The translations under genes and the position numbers were made by a program. This document shows positions 17,053 to 24,116 of a stretch of DNA of 24,116 nt, piece after piece. The notes under the pieces were generated by a model that was given only the letters and a program-made list of their open reading frames with translations, had not been told where the DNA came from and ran no database searches. Source of the stretch: Rubinisphaera italica (GTDB taxonomy: Bacteria > Planctomycetota > Planctomycetia > Planctomycetales > Planctomycetaceae); assembly GCF_007859715.1 (NCBI RefSeq), contig NZ_SJPG01000002.1, forward strand, positions 1 to 24,116. Direction: 5' to 3'. Numbering within the stretch: the stretch's first letter is position 1; each line of letters opens with the position of its first letter.

Positions 17053-18018
17053 TTATTCTTTTCTGGGCATGCGTGTATACTTCTTTATAAATTCGGCGTC
17101 CGGCAGTTCCGCAGGAGCATCCCAGCGAAACTTGTAGAATCTTTCTCCGGGCACTTCAATCGTTTGCTCACTTCCGACAAACCGAACGGTTTCTCCCCAC
17201 CAACTTTCGCCGGCCTGCTGATAAACGATTTCTCCTGATAGGGGATGCTGATCGACAGATTTCACTTTTGGCTTTAAACCAAGGTCTTCATCCAGCTTGA
17301 ATAATTCCTCGGTCATCTCGAAACGATAGACTTGAGTATCGGTCGTTACAAACAATGATTTCCCGTCCTGAGCTGGGGATAAATCGTGGCCGCCTTTCGT
17401 TGGCAGATTCCATTCTTTTTCAACGACCAGTGACATGCGATTGTCTGTGTCAGTGATTGCAACCAGAATAAGCTTGCTGTCACCTAGTCCCCAAAGACGA
17501 GAGCGTTGCTTGTCCCAGTAGACGCCGTGGGCTCCATGGAGTTCCAATCGGGCGTCTGGGTTGTTCGATGTTGCAATATCTTGATAAGAGTAGACGACAA
17601 TTTCATCGCCGCCATAACTTGACGCGATTGCAATGTGTTGTTGTGGCAGCAGGCAGGCACTGTGAGCATTGGTCGCGAAGGTGTGGAAAATACACTTCCT
17701 GTCACTCCGCTGAATTATCGCTACGCCACTCGAGGACGACACCACCAGTATAAACTTGCCGACAGGTTTGCAGTCAGCCACATTCACAAACCGAGGTTGC
17801 ATCGCTTCGGGAATCTCAGTTGAATCCGATGCCTGCCAGTTCCATTTGTGATTCGGGGACTCCATCCCTTCGGAAGTGGACTCGATCATGAAAACTTCAG
17901 CTTTCGAGCAGCAAATCAAATCGTCAGTGACAATCGCTGCTTCTTCAGGGCAGTCAGCAGTAAGAGTGCAAAGAGGCATACAAATGAAGACGGCCAGCAT
18001 CCTTAGGGATTGATACAT
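17053..18018 (-). CDS. Secreted beta-propeller-like protein (probably DUF6528 type)
   Basis: Function unknown. Seen in 321 residues: a signal peptide at 1 to about 21 (MYQSLRMLAVFICMPLCTLTA), then a series of short blade-like repeats with strands such as GKFILVVSSSSGVAIIQRSD, AIASSYGGDEIVVYSYQD, SRLWGLGDSKLILVAITD and GKSLFVTTDTQVYRFEM, as in WD40/NHL/quinoprotein-like propellers. The HGAHGVYWD segment and KGGHDLSP near the middle fit the DUF6528 family as I remember it; this assignment is from memory. Four early cysteines (16, 23, 36, 37) may form disulfides outside the cytoplasm. It lies alone between a repeat-rich gap and the glutamine synthetase terminator, reading leftward; starts at ATG 18018. 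Confidence 0.72.
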   Translation of the reverse strand: MYQSLRMLAVFICMPLCTLTADCPEEAAIVTDDLICCSKAEVFMIESTSEGMESPNHKWNWQASDSTEIPEAMQPRFVNVADCKPVGKFILVVSSSSGVAIIQRSDRKCIFHTFATNAHSACLLPQQHIAIASSYGGDEIVVYSYQDIATSNNPDARLELHGAHGVYWDKQRSRLWGLGDSKLILVAITDTDNRMSLVVEKEWNLPTKGGHDLSPAQDGKSLFVTTDTQVYRFEMTEELFKLDEDLGLKPKVKSVDQHPLSGEIVYQQAGESWWGETVRFVGSEQTIEVPGERFYKFRWDAPAELPDAEFIKKYTRMPRKE

Positions 18019-18073
18019 ATCTGATCTTTCACTTTTCGATCAACTCATATTTCGCAATGACACTCGGCGCAAT

Positions 18074-18123
18074 AAAAAAAGATGACCGATCAGGAATGAC
18101 ACCAAATTCCCGACCGGTCATCT
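18074..18123 (-). terminator. Strong intrinsic terminator of the glutamine synthetase gene
   Basis: On the minus strand an 18-base stem (plus coordinates 18106-18123 with 18080-18097) closes an 8-base loop; its only two irregular positions are G-U wobbles in the minus-strand RNA, and seven T follow at once (18074-18080 as A on plus). On the plus strand those positions become A-C mismatches, so the structure is adapted to minus-strand transcripts. It lies 50 bases past the stop codon at 18173. Confidence 0.92.
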
Positions 18124-18147
18124 CATCGCAGGAGACGAAGTTGTTAG

Positions 18148-18168
18148 ATTTGCCAGTGCCTGGCAAAT
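18148..18168. repeat. Small perfect hairpin just after the glutamine synthetase stop
   Basis: ATTTGCCA (18148-18155) and TGGCAAAT (18161-18168) around a GTGCC loop. No T-run on either strand. It sits between the stop codon and the main terminator and may protect the 3' end of the transcript or be a repeat remnant. Confidence 0.55.
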
Positions 18169-18172
18169 ACTC

Positions 18173-20428
18173 TTAACGAATGAAGAGCATTTCCTGATAA
18201 GTTGGCAGTGGCCACATATCGTCGGCTACATAGTCTTCGAGTTCATCGCAGTATTGGCGAACAAAGTTCATGGCTGGAATGACCGAATTGCAGTAGTAGT
18301 TCGCTTCTGCAATCGAGTCTGCACAATCATGATTGCTCATCGCTGTTTCCAGATCGACAATGCTGTCCTGAAGTGCTTTGACCAGTTCCGTGACTTTATC
18401 GAGAGTATCGGTATCGAACTCATATCCGATCAGTTTCAGGTTGGCACAAGTGGTTGCCAGCTGACTCTGGTAGCGAATCGCAGCCGGGAAGATCATTGTG
18501 CGAGCCATCTCAATGGTAGTGTTGGCTTCGACCTTGACTGACAAGCAATACTGTTCGAGGTAAGTTTCCAGACGACTTTCCAGTTCCCGTCCAGACAAGA
18601 CGCCGTACTTGGAAAACAGGTCTTTGATGGCTTGTTCCTTCAGAACAGGCAAGGCATCAGCAGTCGTCTTCAGGTTCAGTAAGCCACGTTTTTTGGCTTC
18701 CTCGTGCCATTCGTCAGAGTAACCATCACCATTGAAGACGATTGAACCATGCTTTTCCATGATGTCTGCAAGCAATGTCTGCAGGGCAGAATTGAGTTTC
18801 GAAGGATCTCCAGCTGTTGCGTTTTCAAGTTCGGTTGCACAGTAATCCAGAGATTCTGCAATAATCGTGTTCATCGCAACCAGTGGGCCAGCAATAGATT
18901 GATTGGACCCGACTGCTCGGAATTCGAAGCGATTGCCCGTGAATGCAAATGGGCTGGTTCGGTTTCGGTCCCCAGCATCTTTGGGCAGTGGGGGGAGAAC
19001 ATCGACACCAACTGTCAAAGTTCCACGTGGAATCGACGAATTGGCACCGCCTCCTTTGATCTGTTCAAAGACATCGGTCAGCTGATCACCCAGGAAGATC
19101 GAAATGATCGCTGGAGGAGCTTCGTTAGCACCGAGTCGGTGATCGTTACTCGCAGAAGCGACCACGGCTCGAAGCAGTCCCTGGTACAAGTGAACGGCCC
19201 GGATAACGGCGGCACAAATCAGCAGGAACTGAGCGTTTTCGTGAGGTGTTTCGCCAGGATCAAGCATGTTTCCTTGCGATGAACTTCCCATTGACCAGTT
19301 GACGTGCTTTCCAGAACCGTTCACACCAGCAAATGGTTTTTCGTGCATCAGGCAGGTCATGCCATATTTGGTGGCGATTTTACTCAACACCATCATCACA
19401 ATCTGCTGATGGTCGGTCGCGATATTGGCGAACTCGAACATAGGAGCAATTTCGTACTGACCAGGTGCGACTTCGTTGTGACGAGTTTTGACAGGAACAC
19501 CCAGTTTGAACAACTCCCGTTCACATTCGAGCATATAAGCCAGAACACGTTCTGGAATGGCTCCGAAATAATGGTCGTCGAATTCCTGGCCTTTTGGTGG
19601 TTTCGCACCGAACAGGGTTCGGCCACAGTTAAGGAGGTCTGGTCGTGCAAAGAAGAAGTTACGATCGATCAGGAAGTATTCCTGCTCAGGTCCGGCTGTT
19701 GAAGAGACCAGAGCTCCATCGGTTTTACCGAACAGGGCCAGAATACGCTGTGCCTGAGTGTTCAGAGCCTGCATGGATCGCAGAACGGGAGTTTTCTTAT
19801 CGAGAGCTTCACCGGTCCAGGAAACGAAAGCCGTTGGAATGCAAAGCGTTGTTCCGTTCGGGTTTTCCAGAATGTAAGCCGGGCTGGTCACATCCCAGAT
19901 AGTGTATCCGCGAGCTTCGAATGTCTGGCGAATACCACCGGTTGGGAAGCTGGAACCATCTGGCTCACCTTGAATCAGCTGGCTGCCACTGAACTCGGCA
20001 ATGGCACTGCCATCACCACTGGGAGTCAGGAAACTATCATGCTTTTCAGCAGTAGATCCGGTCAGGGGATAGAAAACGTGAGCGTAGTGAGTCGCTCCCT
20101 TTTCGATCGCCCAGTCCTTCATCGCCGAGGCGACAATATCAGCGGCAGAGGAATCGAGCTTATCGCCGGACTCAATAGTTTTCATCAGTGACTTGTAGAT
20201 CGGCTTAGGCAGGCGGTCTTTCATAACCGCCTTGCTGAACACATTTGCGTTGAACAGCTGCTGAGTGGTTGTCTGGGTAAAGTTCATCGGAGGGGAACTT
20301 GGTTGATAATTCGTAACGGCAGTGATAGCCGCCTGTCGAGCAGAACCACTGGAATTAATAGTTACTCCGCCTGCACCGGTTGGAACTTGGCCATTTGATT
20401 GTGATTTACCAATTGTTGTAGAACTCAC
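18173..20428 (-). CDS. glnN: Glutamine synthetase, type III
   Basis: Makes glutamine from glutamate, ammonia and ATP; cytoplasmic. The sequence is the GSIII class: [11 protein letters not shown] (314-324), the [14 protein letters not shown] segment (362-375), the YFLIDRNFF and [17 protein letters not shown] stretches, and a long C-terminal helical region absent from GSI. GSIII is about 700-730 residues and homology normally starts near [14 protein letters not shown] choose the GTG at 20428 (751 residues): AGAGG lies 10 bases upstream. This gives an extra Ser/Gly/Thr-rich N-terminus of 47 residues before that Met48. The frame stays open to 20536, but that extra part ([12 protein letters not shown]) is odd and lacks a ribosome site. 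The GSI adenylylation motif (NLYDLP) was not seen. Terminator at 18074-18123. Confidence 0.95.
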   Translation of the reverse strand: MSSTTIGKSQSNGQVPTGAGGVTINSSGSARQAAITAVTNYQPSSPPMNFTQTTTQQLFNANVFSKAVMKDRLPKPIYKSLMKTIESGDKLDSSAADIVASAMKDWAIEKGATHYAHVFYPLTGSTAEKHDSFLTPSGDGSAIAEFSGSQLIQGEPDGSSFPTGGIRQTFEARGYTIWDVTSPAYILENPNGTTLCIPTAFVSWTGEALDKKTPVLRSMQALNTQAQRILALFGKTDGALVSSTAGPEQEYFLIDRNFFFARPDLLNCGRTLFGAKPPKGQEFDDHYFGAIPERVLAYMLECERELFKLGVPVKTRHNEVAPGQYEIAPMFEFANIATDHQQIVMMVLSKIATKYGMTCLMHEKPFAGVNGSGKHVNWSMGSSSQGNMLDPGETPHENAQFLLICAAVIRAVHLYQGLLRAVVASASNDHRLGANEAPPAIISIFLGDQLTDVFEQIKGGGANSSIPRGTLTVGVDVLPPLPKDAGDRNRTSPFAFTGNRFEFRAVGSNQSIAGPLVAMNTIIAESLDYCATELENATAGDPSKLNSALQTLLADIMEKHGSIVFNGDGYSDEWHEEAKKRGLLNLKTTADALPVLKEQAIKDLFSKYGVLSGRELESRLETYLEQYCLSVKVEANTTIEMARTMIFPAAIRYQSQLATTCANLKLIGYEFDTDTLDKVTELVKALQDSIVDLETAMSNHDCADSIAEANYYCNSVIPAMNFVRQYCDELEDYVADDMWPLPTYQEMLFIR

Positions 20429-20824
20429 TGTGTGGTTGCCTCTCTGAGCCTGTGCCGGATACTGACGTAGCGGCACAAAGATGAAAAATGGGTGTCCGCT
20501 TCCTTGCCATGATTTTCGACGACTGCGTCGTATCAAGTCTATTTATTTGCATTGCAACTTATATGCCGGACGGTATTTTGTACTGAATACTGTGAATTTT
20601 CTCGCAATAATGGACTTTTGACTAAAGTCAACAAGTCGATGCCGTGCATGCAATATAAGCACGAGTGCCTAATATATAGCAGGCCTGCTTCGGGAGTAAT
20701 TTCACTTTTCCCTGTATTCCCAAGGAAAACACGATTCAGACTCGACAGAATCACGCATGCAAACTATCGTGCGGGATTCACGAATATGCTGTTTTGAGAA
20801 TCAGGTGAAAAGGAGCTTCTCCGC
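20429..20824. other. Divergent promoter region between glnN and secG
   Basis: 396 bases, AT-rich near the glnN side, containing the operator-like palindrome at 20618-20631, a 12-base AGCAGGCCTGCT palindrome (20678-20689), and a short TACGAC-type stem-loop near 20517-20531 in the glnN leader. No convincing -35/-10 pair on either strand and no PII/NtrC-type site. I see no gene in it. Confidence 0.45.
20618..20631. promoter_or_regulatory. Palindromic operator candidate TTGACT-AA-AGTCAA
   Basis: Six-base arms around two bases, a perfect dyad about 190 bases upstream of both the glnN and secG starts. TTGACT read on either strand is also a fair -35 box, with a TATTGC about 16 bases after it on minus, so the dyad could overlay a glnN promoter. 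Whether it is a binding site is a guess. Confidence 0.35.
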
Positions 20825-21334
20825 GTGACCGGTTATTTGATGTTATTGTTGCTTTCGTTCCTTAGTTTTATGCTGATCGTCATTGTCCTGCTTCAACGTG
20901 GGCGAGGTGGGGGATTAGCAGGAGCTCTGGGCGGAGCTGGTGGCCAGAGTGCATTCGGCACCAAGGCTGGCGATGTCTTCACAAAAATTACAGTCGGGAT
21001 GGCCATTATCTGGGTGTTGGTCGCAGGCTTCAGCATCAACATTATCAGTTGGTCCCGAACGGTATCCTACAAAGGTGGAGCTGACGTTAATCCTAGCTTG
21101 ATCCCAGGAAAAGATGACCCCGCAGGAGAAAACACCGATGTTCCTGCACTTGGCGATAATGCACCAATGCCAGGTGAGATTGGGACGTCTGATCTGGAAT
21201 CGTCATTGCCAGAAGGCCTGAGTATCCCCTCGGGAACTTCGACAACTCCAGAAATGAAGCCTCCGGCTGCAACTCCGACTGAAACTGGCACTTCCGAGAC
21301 TGCACCACCCGCCGGAACGACTGCCACTCCTTAA
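20825..21334 (+). CDS. secG: Protein translocase subunit SecG, long-tailed form
   Basis: Small membrane subunit of the SecYEG translocon, improving SecA-driven export. Seen: transmembrane helix 1 (about 3-24, [20 protein letters not shown]), the Gly-rich cytoplasmic loop [20 protein letters not shown] (26-45) that is the family hallmark, and transmembrane helix 2 (about 56-76, [16 protein letters not shown]). A normal SecG is 75-110 residues; here about 90 residues of Pro/Thr/Ser/Glu-rich disordered sequence follow, as in other planctomycete SecG. The start is GTG 20825 with AAGGAG (20810-20814... ) about 10 bases before. First gene of the secG-yicC-gmk-rpoZ-coaC run. A 61-base hairpin follows after 15 bases. 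Confidence 0.93.
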   Translation: MTGYLMLLLLSFLSFMLIVIVLLQRGRGGGLAGALGGAGGQSAFGTKAGDVFTKITVGMAIIWVLVAGFSINIISWSRTVSYKGGADVNPSLIPGKDDPAGENTDVPALGDNAPMPGEIGTSDLESSLPEGLSIPSGTSTTPEMKPPAATPTETGTSETAPPAGTTATP

Positions 21335-21349
21335 ATATTCAGCATCATC

Positions 21350-21410
21350 AACTGTAGAGATATTCCGTAGGACAGGCTTCCAGCCTGTCCTACGGAATAT
21401 CTCTACAGTT
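21350..21410. repeat. Perfect 29-bp inverted repeat, hairpin with 3-base loop
   Basis: Arms 21350-21378 and 21382-21410 are exact reverse complements around TCC. The tip contains GACAGGCTTCCAGCCTGTC. A T-rich stretch (TTATTTTCT) follows on plus, so it could also end secG transcripts, but its perfect length argues for a dispersed repeat or a young insertion. The GACAGGCT-AGCCTGTC core is another string I associate with planctomycete intergenic repeats. Confidence 0.85.
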
Positions 21411-21457
21411 ATTTTCTAAACAATCTATAATCAGCGGGTAATAGCGAGGACAATTTC

Positions 21458-22345
21458 GTGATTCTGAGTATGACGGGTATTGGACGTTCGCGTCATCAGG
21501 ATGACCAGATTCAGGCGACTGTGGAAGTTCGCGCGGTCAACAATAAGTATCTGAAACTCAATTTGCGATTACCAGATGCCCTGAACGGAAAAGAATCCGA
21601 GATCGATCGGCTCGTCAGGAATTATCTCGAACGCGGGACGATTTCGATCAATGTACAACTTACCTGGGTACGACAGGTCAGTCCCTATGTGATCGATGAA
21701 GCGACGCTGAATCAATATGTGCAACAAGCCCGTCAAGCAGCTGAGCGGATACACATTCAGCCTCCGGAAAGATTATCCGACTATTTTTCACTACCAGGAG
21801 TCATCGCCGATCAATCGGCCTCACTTGATGACGAAGGTGAAGAAGAATGGGCTGTCTTCCAAGTGGCGCTCAAGTCAGCACTGGAACAGCTCAATGTCTT
21901 TCGTACAACGGAAGGCCAGGCAATGTCCGATGCATTATCTCGATATTGCGACGAAGTAGCGGCTTCGGTTACTGCAGTGCAGGAACGCTCGCCATTGGTT
22001 GTGGACAGCTATCGGAAACGGGTCAAAGATCGCGTGAATGAATGGCTGTCCGATCAGGGTGTGCAAATCGAAACGAATGACATTCTGCGGGAAATCTGCA
22101 TCTTTTCCGACCGCTGCGATATCACAGAAGAAATCACCCGACTGCAGAGTCATGTCAGTCAGTTTCGCGATTTTCTCCAGGAAAAGAACTCCGCTGGCCG
22201 AAAACTCGATTTTCTGTGTCAGGAAATGTTCCGGGAAACGAATACGATCGGCTCAAAGGCAAACGACATCGAAATTTCCCATCGCGTGGTTGACATGAAG
22301 GCAACCATCGAAAAAATCCGTGAAATCGTACAGAATATCGAATAA
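21458..22345 (+). CDS. yicC: YicC/YloC family endoribonuclease
   Basis: A ribonuclease family known to act on RNA turnover and stress survival in E. coli (YicC) and B. subtilis (YloC); cytoplasmic. Seen in 295 residues: N-terminal SMTGIGRS (4-11) and [11 protein letters not shown] (22-32), an RNase-like N-domain; C-terminal [33 protein letters not shown] and the [17 protein letters not shown] end, all conserved family positions. The start is GTG 21458 with GAGG 9 bases upstream; Met5 is the alternative. It sits between secG and gmk, and yicC next to gmk is a common bacterial order. The gap to gmk is 148 bases. Confidence 0.96.
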   Translation: MILSMTGIGRSRHQDDQIQATVEVRAVNNKYLKLNLRLPDALNGKESEIDRLVRNYLERGTISINVQLTWVRQVSPYVIDEATLNQYVQQARQAAERIHIQPPERLSDYFSLPGVIADQSASLDDEGEEEWAVFQVALKSALEQLNVFRTTEGQAMSDALSRYCDEVAASVTAVQERSPLVVDSYRKRVKDRVNEWLSDQGVQIETNDILREICIFSDRCDITEEITRLQSHVSQFRDFLQEKNSAGRKLDFLCQEMFRETNTIGSKANDIEISHRVVDMKATIEKIREIVQNIE

Positions 22346-22493
22346 GAAGCGGCACGCGGGCAGAATTCGACAAAGCTGATTTCATTTTTAGTGGAATCAT
22401 CGTAAATTGCTGAGGATTACGCTAAGCTATGCAACTTGTTGTGTTGCAGAGAGTTGCTCTGGATCTCTCATCTTTTTGAAACCACTTCATAAA

Positions 22494-23114
22494 ATGGACC
22501 GATTCGTGAATAAGTCGGACAACTCGAAAATCGGTTTCTGTGTGGTTGTGATTTCCGGTCCCAGTGGCAGCGGAAAGACGACTGTCGTTTCGCGCCTCGA
22601 AGAAGAATCGCCGGTTAAGCTGGTGAAAACCATTTCTGCGACGACACGACCGCCACGCAAACACGAAGTTGCTGGTCAGGATTATTATTTTCTGAAGCCA
22701 GAAGAATTTGATCAACGTAAGCAGAATGGGGAATTTCTGGAATTCGCAGAGGTTTACCGCACTGGTTACTGGTACGGGACTTTGAAATCAGAAGTGGAAC
22801 GAGCCCGGAACTCTGGGGGTTGGGCCTTGCTGGAAATCGATGTAGAGGGGGCATTGAATGTGATGCGGGAATATCCCGAAGCCCTCACGATATTCCTGAC
22901 CACACCTTCAGAAACAGTATTTGAACAAAGACTGCGAGATCGCGGGACCGAGGATGAAGTCGTCATACAAAAACGGCTCGAAACGGCTCGAAACGAACTG
23001 AAATTCGCAAGTCGATACCGATATACCGTCATCAACGACCGGCTTGATCGAGCGGTCGAAGAAATTAAAGATCTTTTTTGTCAACACGCCGGGGAGTGCT
23101 GCGAGCATGCTTGA
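22494..23114 (+). CDS. gmk: Guanylate kinase
   Basis: Phosphorylates GMP to GDP with ATP; cytoplasmic, essential. Seen in 206 residues from ATG 22494: P-loop GPSGSGKTT (22-30), the GMP-site region [47 protein letters not shown], and [17 protein letters not shown] in the lid, all in place. An upstream TTG (22407) is in frame but would add 29 unrelated residues and lacks support. No good Shine-Dalgarno precedes 22494. Its last 8 bases overlap the start of rpoZ, consistent with translational coupling. Confidence 0.97.
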   Translation: MDRFVNKSDNSKIGFCVVVISGPSGSGKTTVVSRLEEESPVKLVKTISATTRPPRKHEVAGQDYYFLKPEEFDQRKQNGEFLEFAEVYRTGYWYGTLKSEVERARNSGGWALLEIDVEGALNVMREYPEALTIFLTTPSETVFEQRLRDRGTEDEVVIQKRLETARNELKFASRYRYTVINDRLDRAVEEIKDLFCQHAGECCEHA

Positions 23115-23382
23115 AGAACTGAAAGAAGAAGTCATTGTCAACAAGGTCGGTGGTCGATTTAAGCTCTCGACGATCATTCAGAAGCGAATGGTCGCTCTGA
23201 ATCGGGGCGCTCGTCCACTCGTCGAAATCCCGACCAAGAATCTGATGAAAATCGTGATTCAGGAAATCCTGGAAGACAAAATCTATCTCGATCGTACGGG
23301 AAATGTTGCCATCAAAGGCGAAGTCGCTCCCGATGTGGAAGAATATTTTGACGCTGGCCCAGGCCTTGATGATTTGGCATGA
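23107..23382 (+). CDS. rpoZ: DNA-directed RNA polymerase omega subunit (planctomycete type)
   Basis: Small subunit that chaperones the beta' subunit in RNA polymerase assembly. The 91-residue product starts [58 protein letters not shown] with a following GARP corresponds to the R.rLv..A.kRA..l..G...lv core of omega. The C-terminus is acidic. ATG 23107 has GGAG (23093-23096) 10 bases before and overlaps the gmk stop by 8 bases; an in-frame start at 23044 would lie deep within gmk. Position after gmk is the standard rpoZ place. The stop overlaps the start of coaC (ATGA). Divergent from E. coli omega, so confidence rests largely on context and family memory. Confidence 0.85.
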   Translation: MLEELKEEVIVNKVGGRFKLSTIIQKRMVALNRGARPLVEIPTKNLMKIVIQEILEDKIYLDRTGNVAIKGEVAPDVEEYFDAGPGLDDLA

Positions 23383-23933
23383 CACAAGCTCGTGCGGAAA
23401 TCCTGGTCGGCATCAGCGGAGGAATTGCCGCTTACAAGACGGCTGATCTGGTCAGTCGTCTTGTCAAAAAGGATTATGCGGTAACGGTCATCATGACGGA
23501 AGCCGCCCAGAAATTCATTGGCAAGGCGACTTTCGAAGCGCTGACGAATCGCCCTGTCTACACCGACTTATTCGCTCCCCGGGAACATTTCCTGGGGGAG
23601 CATATCGGCTTGCCTCGACGAGCCGATTTACTCATCATCGCCCCTGCAACGGCTGATTTGCTGGGAAAAATGGCCCACGGCCTGGCTGACGATCTGTTAA
23701 CCACAACAATTCTCGCAACGACCTGCCCAATTCTGATTGCTCCCTCGATGAACTCCGAGATGTGGAACAAACCAGCCGTCCAGAGAAATCTGAAACAGGT
23801 TACTGATGATGGTGTGAATATCATCGAACCCGACGAAGGCTGGTTGAGTTGCCGGGTGACTGGCAAAGGCCGAATGGCGGAGCCGGATCAGATCGAAGCA
23901 GAAATCATCAAACGGCTTGCACCTGCGGTATAA
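23379..23933 (+). CDS. coaC: Phosphopantothenoylcysteine decarboxylase, stand-alone CoaC (Dfp flavoprotein)
   Basis: FMN enzyme that decarboxylates 4'-phosphopantothenoylcysteine in coenzyme A synthesis. In most bacteria it is fused to CoaB; at 184 residues this protein is CoaC alone. Seen: [21 protein letters not shown] (8-28, phosphate/FMN N-terminus), [20 protein letters not shown] with the active-site His near 75, [26 protein letters not shown] (the PASANT/PAMN-like substrate motif, here PSMN), and [15 protein letters not shown] with the reactive Cys in the usual ACGxxGxGR place written SCRVTGKGR. The start ATG overlaps the rpoZ stop. A separate coaB would be expected nearby; the next sequence is an insertion element. 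Confidence 0.93.
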   Translation: MTQARAEILVGISGGIAAYKTADLVSRLVKKDYAVTVIMTEAAQKFIGKATFEALTNRPVYTDLFAPREHFLGEHIGLPRRADLLIIAPATADLLGKMAHGLADDLLTTTILATTCPILIAPSMNSEMWNKPAVQRNLKQVTDDGVNIIEPDEGWLSCRVTGKGRMAEPDQIEAEIIKRLAPAV

Positions 23934-23962
23934 TTGCTACCCAATATTGATCTCCGATTCAA

Positions 23963-23989
23963 TTCCCTCTTCCTGAGGGAGAGGGCTAG
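23963..23989. repeat. REP-like palindrome, apparently truncated
   Basis: CCCTCT (23965-23970) and AGAGGG (23980-23985) pair around TCCTGAGGG, then CTAG. The string resembles a widespread intergenic repeat that continues GGGCTAGGGTGAGGG in other genomes (memory). Here it changes to CCCGGATTTCT right after CTAG, as if cut by an insertion. Confidence 0.55.
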
Positions 23990-24016
23990 CCCGGATTTCT
24001 CACCCGGGGGTGGAAA

Positions 24017-24083
24017 AAGGCTGCCTGGTTTGGGATAAGTTGTTTTCTCACAACAGCTTTCACCCCAAACGACAGGCAGCCTT
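24017..24083 (+). repeat. Imperfect hairpin covering the transposase leader
   Basis: AAGGCTGCCTGGTTTGGG (24017-24034) pairs with 24064-24083 with one 2-base bulge, and ends 3 bases before the ATG at 24087. A TTGT/ACAA inner stem is possible. Such a structure in an IS leader can block translation from outside transcripts; that role is inference. Confidence 0.7.
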
Positions 24084-24086
24084 CTC

Positions 24087-24116
24087 ATGACACAGTGTTC
24101 CACAAAGTCCCTCACT
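24087..24116 (+). CDS. Transposase N-terminus, cut by window edge
   Basis: Ten codons MTQCSTKSLT are visible. Many IS1380-type transposases begin MTxC..., which together with the preceding end-like sequence suggests that family. Ten residues cannot establish it; it could be a different gene, such as a displaced start in this region. No good Shine-Dalgarno. Confidence 0.4.
   Translation, partial: MTQCSTKSLT

Larger units (their letters stand above)
23986..24116 (+). mobile_element. Left end of an insertion sequence, IS1380-like (partial)
   Basis: From CTAG at 23986 the sequence reads AGCCCGGATTTCTCACCC, like the terminal inverted repeats I recall for IS1380-family elements; the family assignment is from memory. 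It is followed by a large hairpin (24017-24083) and an open frame from 24087 (MTQCSTKSLT) that runs out of the window and looks like a transposase N-terminus. The element lies right after coaC and in the same orientation. The right end and target duplication are out of view, so the element and its boundary remain inferences. Confidence 0.5.

Noticed and set aside
18749..19282. 177-codon open frame on plus inside glnN
   Set aside because: Antisense to a strongly conserved enzyme; Cys/Trp/Arg-rich shadow translation.

Overview
The window looks like an ordinary chromosomal stretch of a planctomycete, probably the Gimesia/Rubinisphaera side of the Planctomycetales; genus not determined. Base composition is close to balanced. 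The pointers are a methenyl-tetrahydromethanopterin cyclohydrolase gene (archaeal-type C1 metabolism, known in Planctomycetes), a separate CoaC instead of fused CoaBC, a divergent 91-aa RNA polymerase omega gene overlapping gmk, a type III glutamine synthetase, a FlgI-domain lipoprotein with no flagellar genes near it, several orphan conserved proteins, weak or absent Shine-Dalgarno sites at many genes, and intergenic palindromic repeats of kinds I remember from planctomycete genomes.

Layout. 1-2.2 kb: a one-pass membrane protein and cysC, both on minus, separated by a 25-bp inverted repeat and a good intrinsic terminator. 2.2-5.2 kb: an orphan 168-aa gene on plus facing a minus-strand pair, manA then a family 9 glycosyltransferase (sugar-nucleotide and surface-glycan work). 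5.2-7.3 kb: mch followed by a class-II-type SAM methyltransferase, minus, probably one transcript. 7.8-14 kb: on plus, the FlgI/HEAT lipoprotein and then smc, the condensin ATPase. 14-18 kb: on minus, a PP2C/SpoIIE phosphatase with an FAD amine-oxidase-like protein downstream, an 850-base gene-poor stretch with paired repeats, and a secreted beta-propeller-like protein. 18.2-20.4 kb: type III glutamine synthetase on minus with a strong terminator. 20.8-23.9 kb: plus-strand housekeeping cluster secG - yicC - gmk - rpoZ - coaC, in which the last three genes overlap. 23.96-24.1 kb: a REP-like palindrome apparently broken by the left end of an insertion sequence whose transposase begins at 24087 and leaves the window.

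How the genes work together: most are housekeeping (secretion, RNA decay, GMP to GDP, transcription, CoA synthesis, chromosome segregation, nitrogen assimilation, sulfate activation, mannose-6-phosphate supply). I found no CRISPR array, prophage, toxin-antitoxin pair, defence island, rRNA or tRNA. The best candidates for something undescribed are the FlgI-HEAT lipoprotein upstream of smc, the acidic insertion inside SMC, the mch-linked methyltransferase, the intergenic hairpin families, and the IS boundary beside coaC. I did not find a convincing new multi-gene system here.
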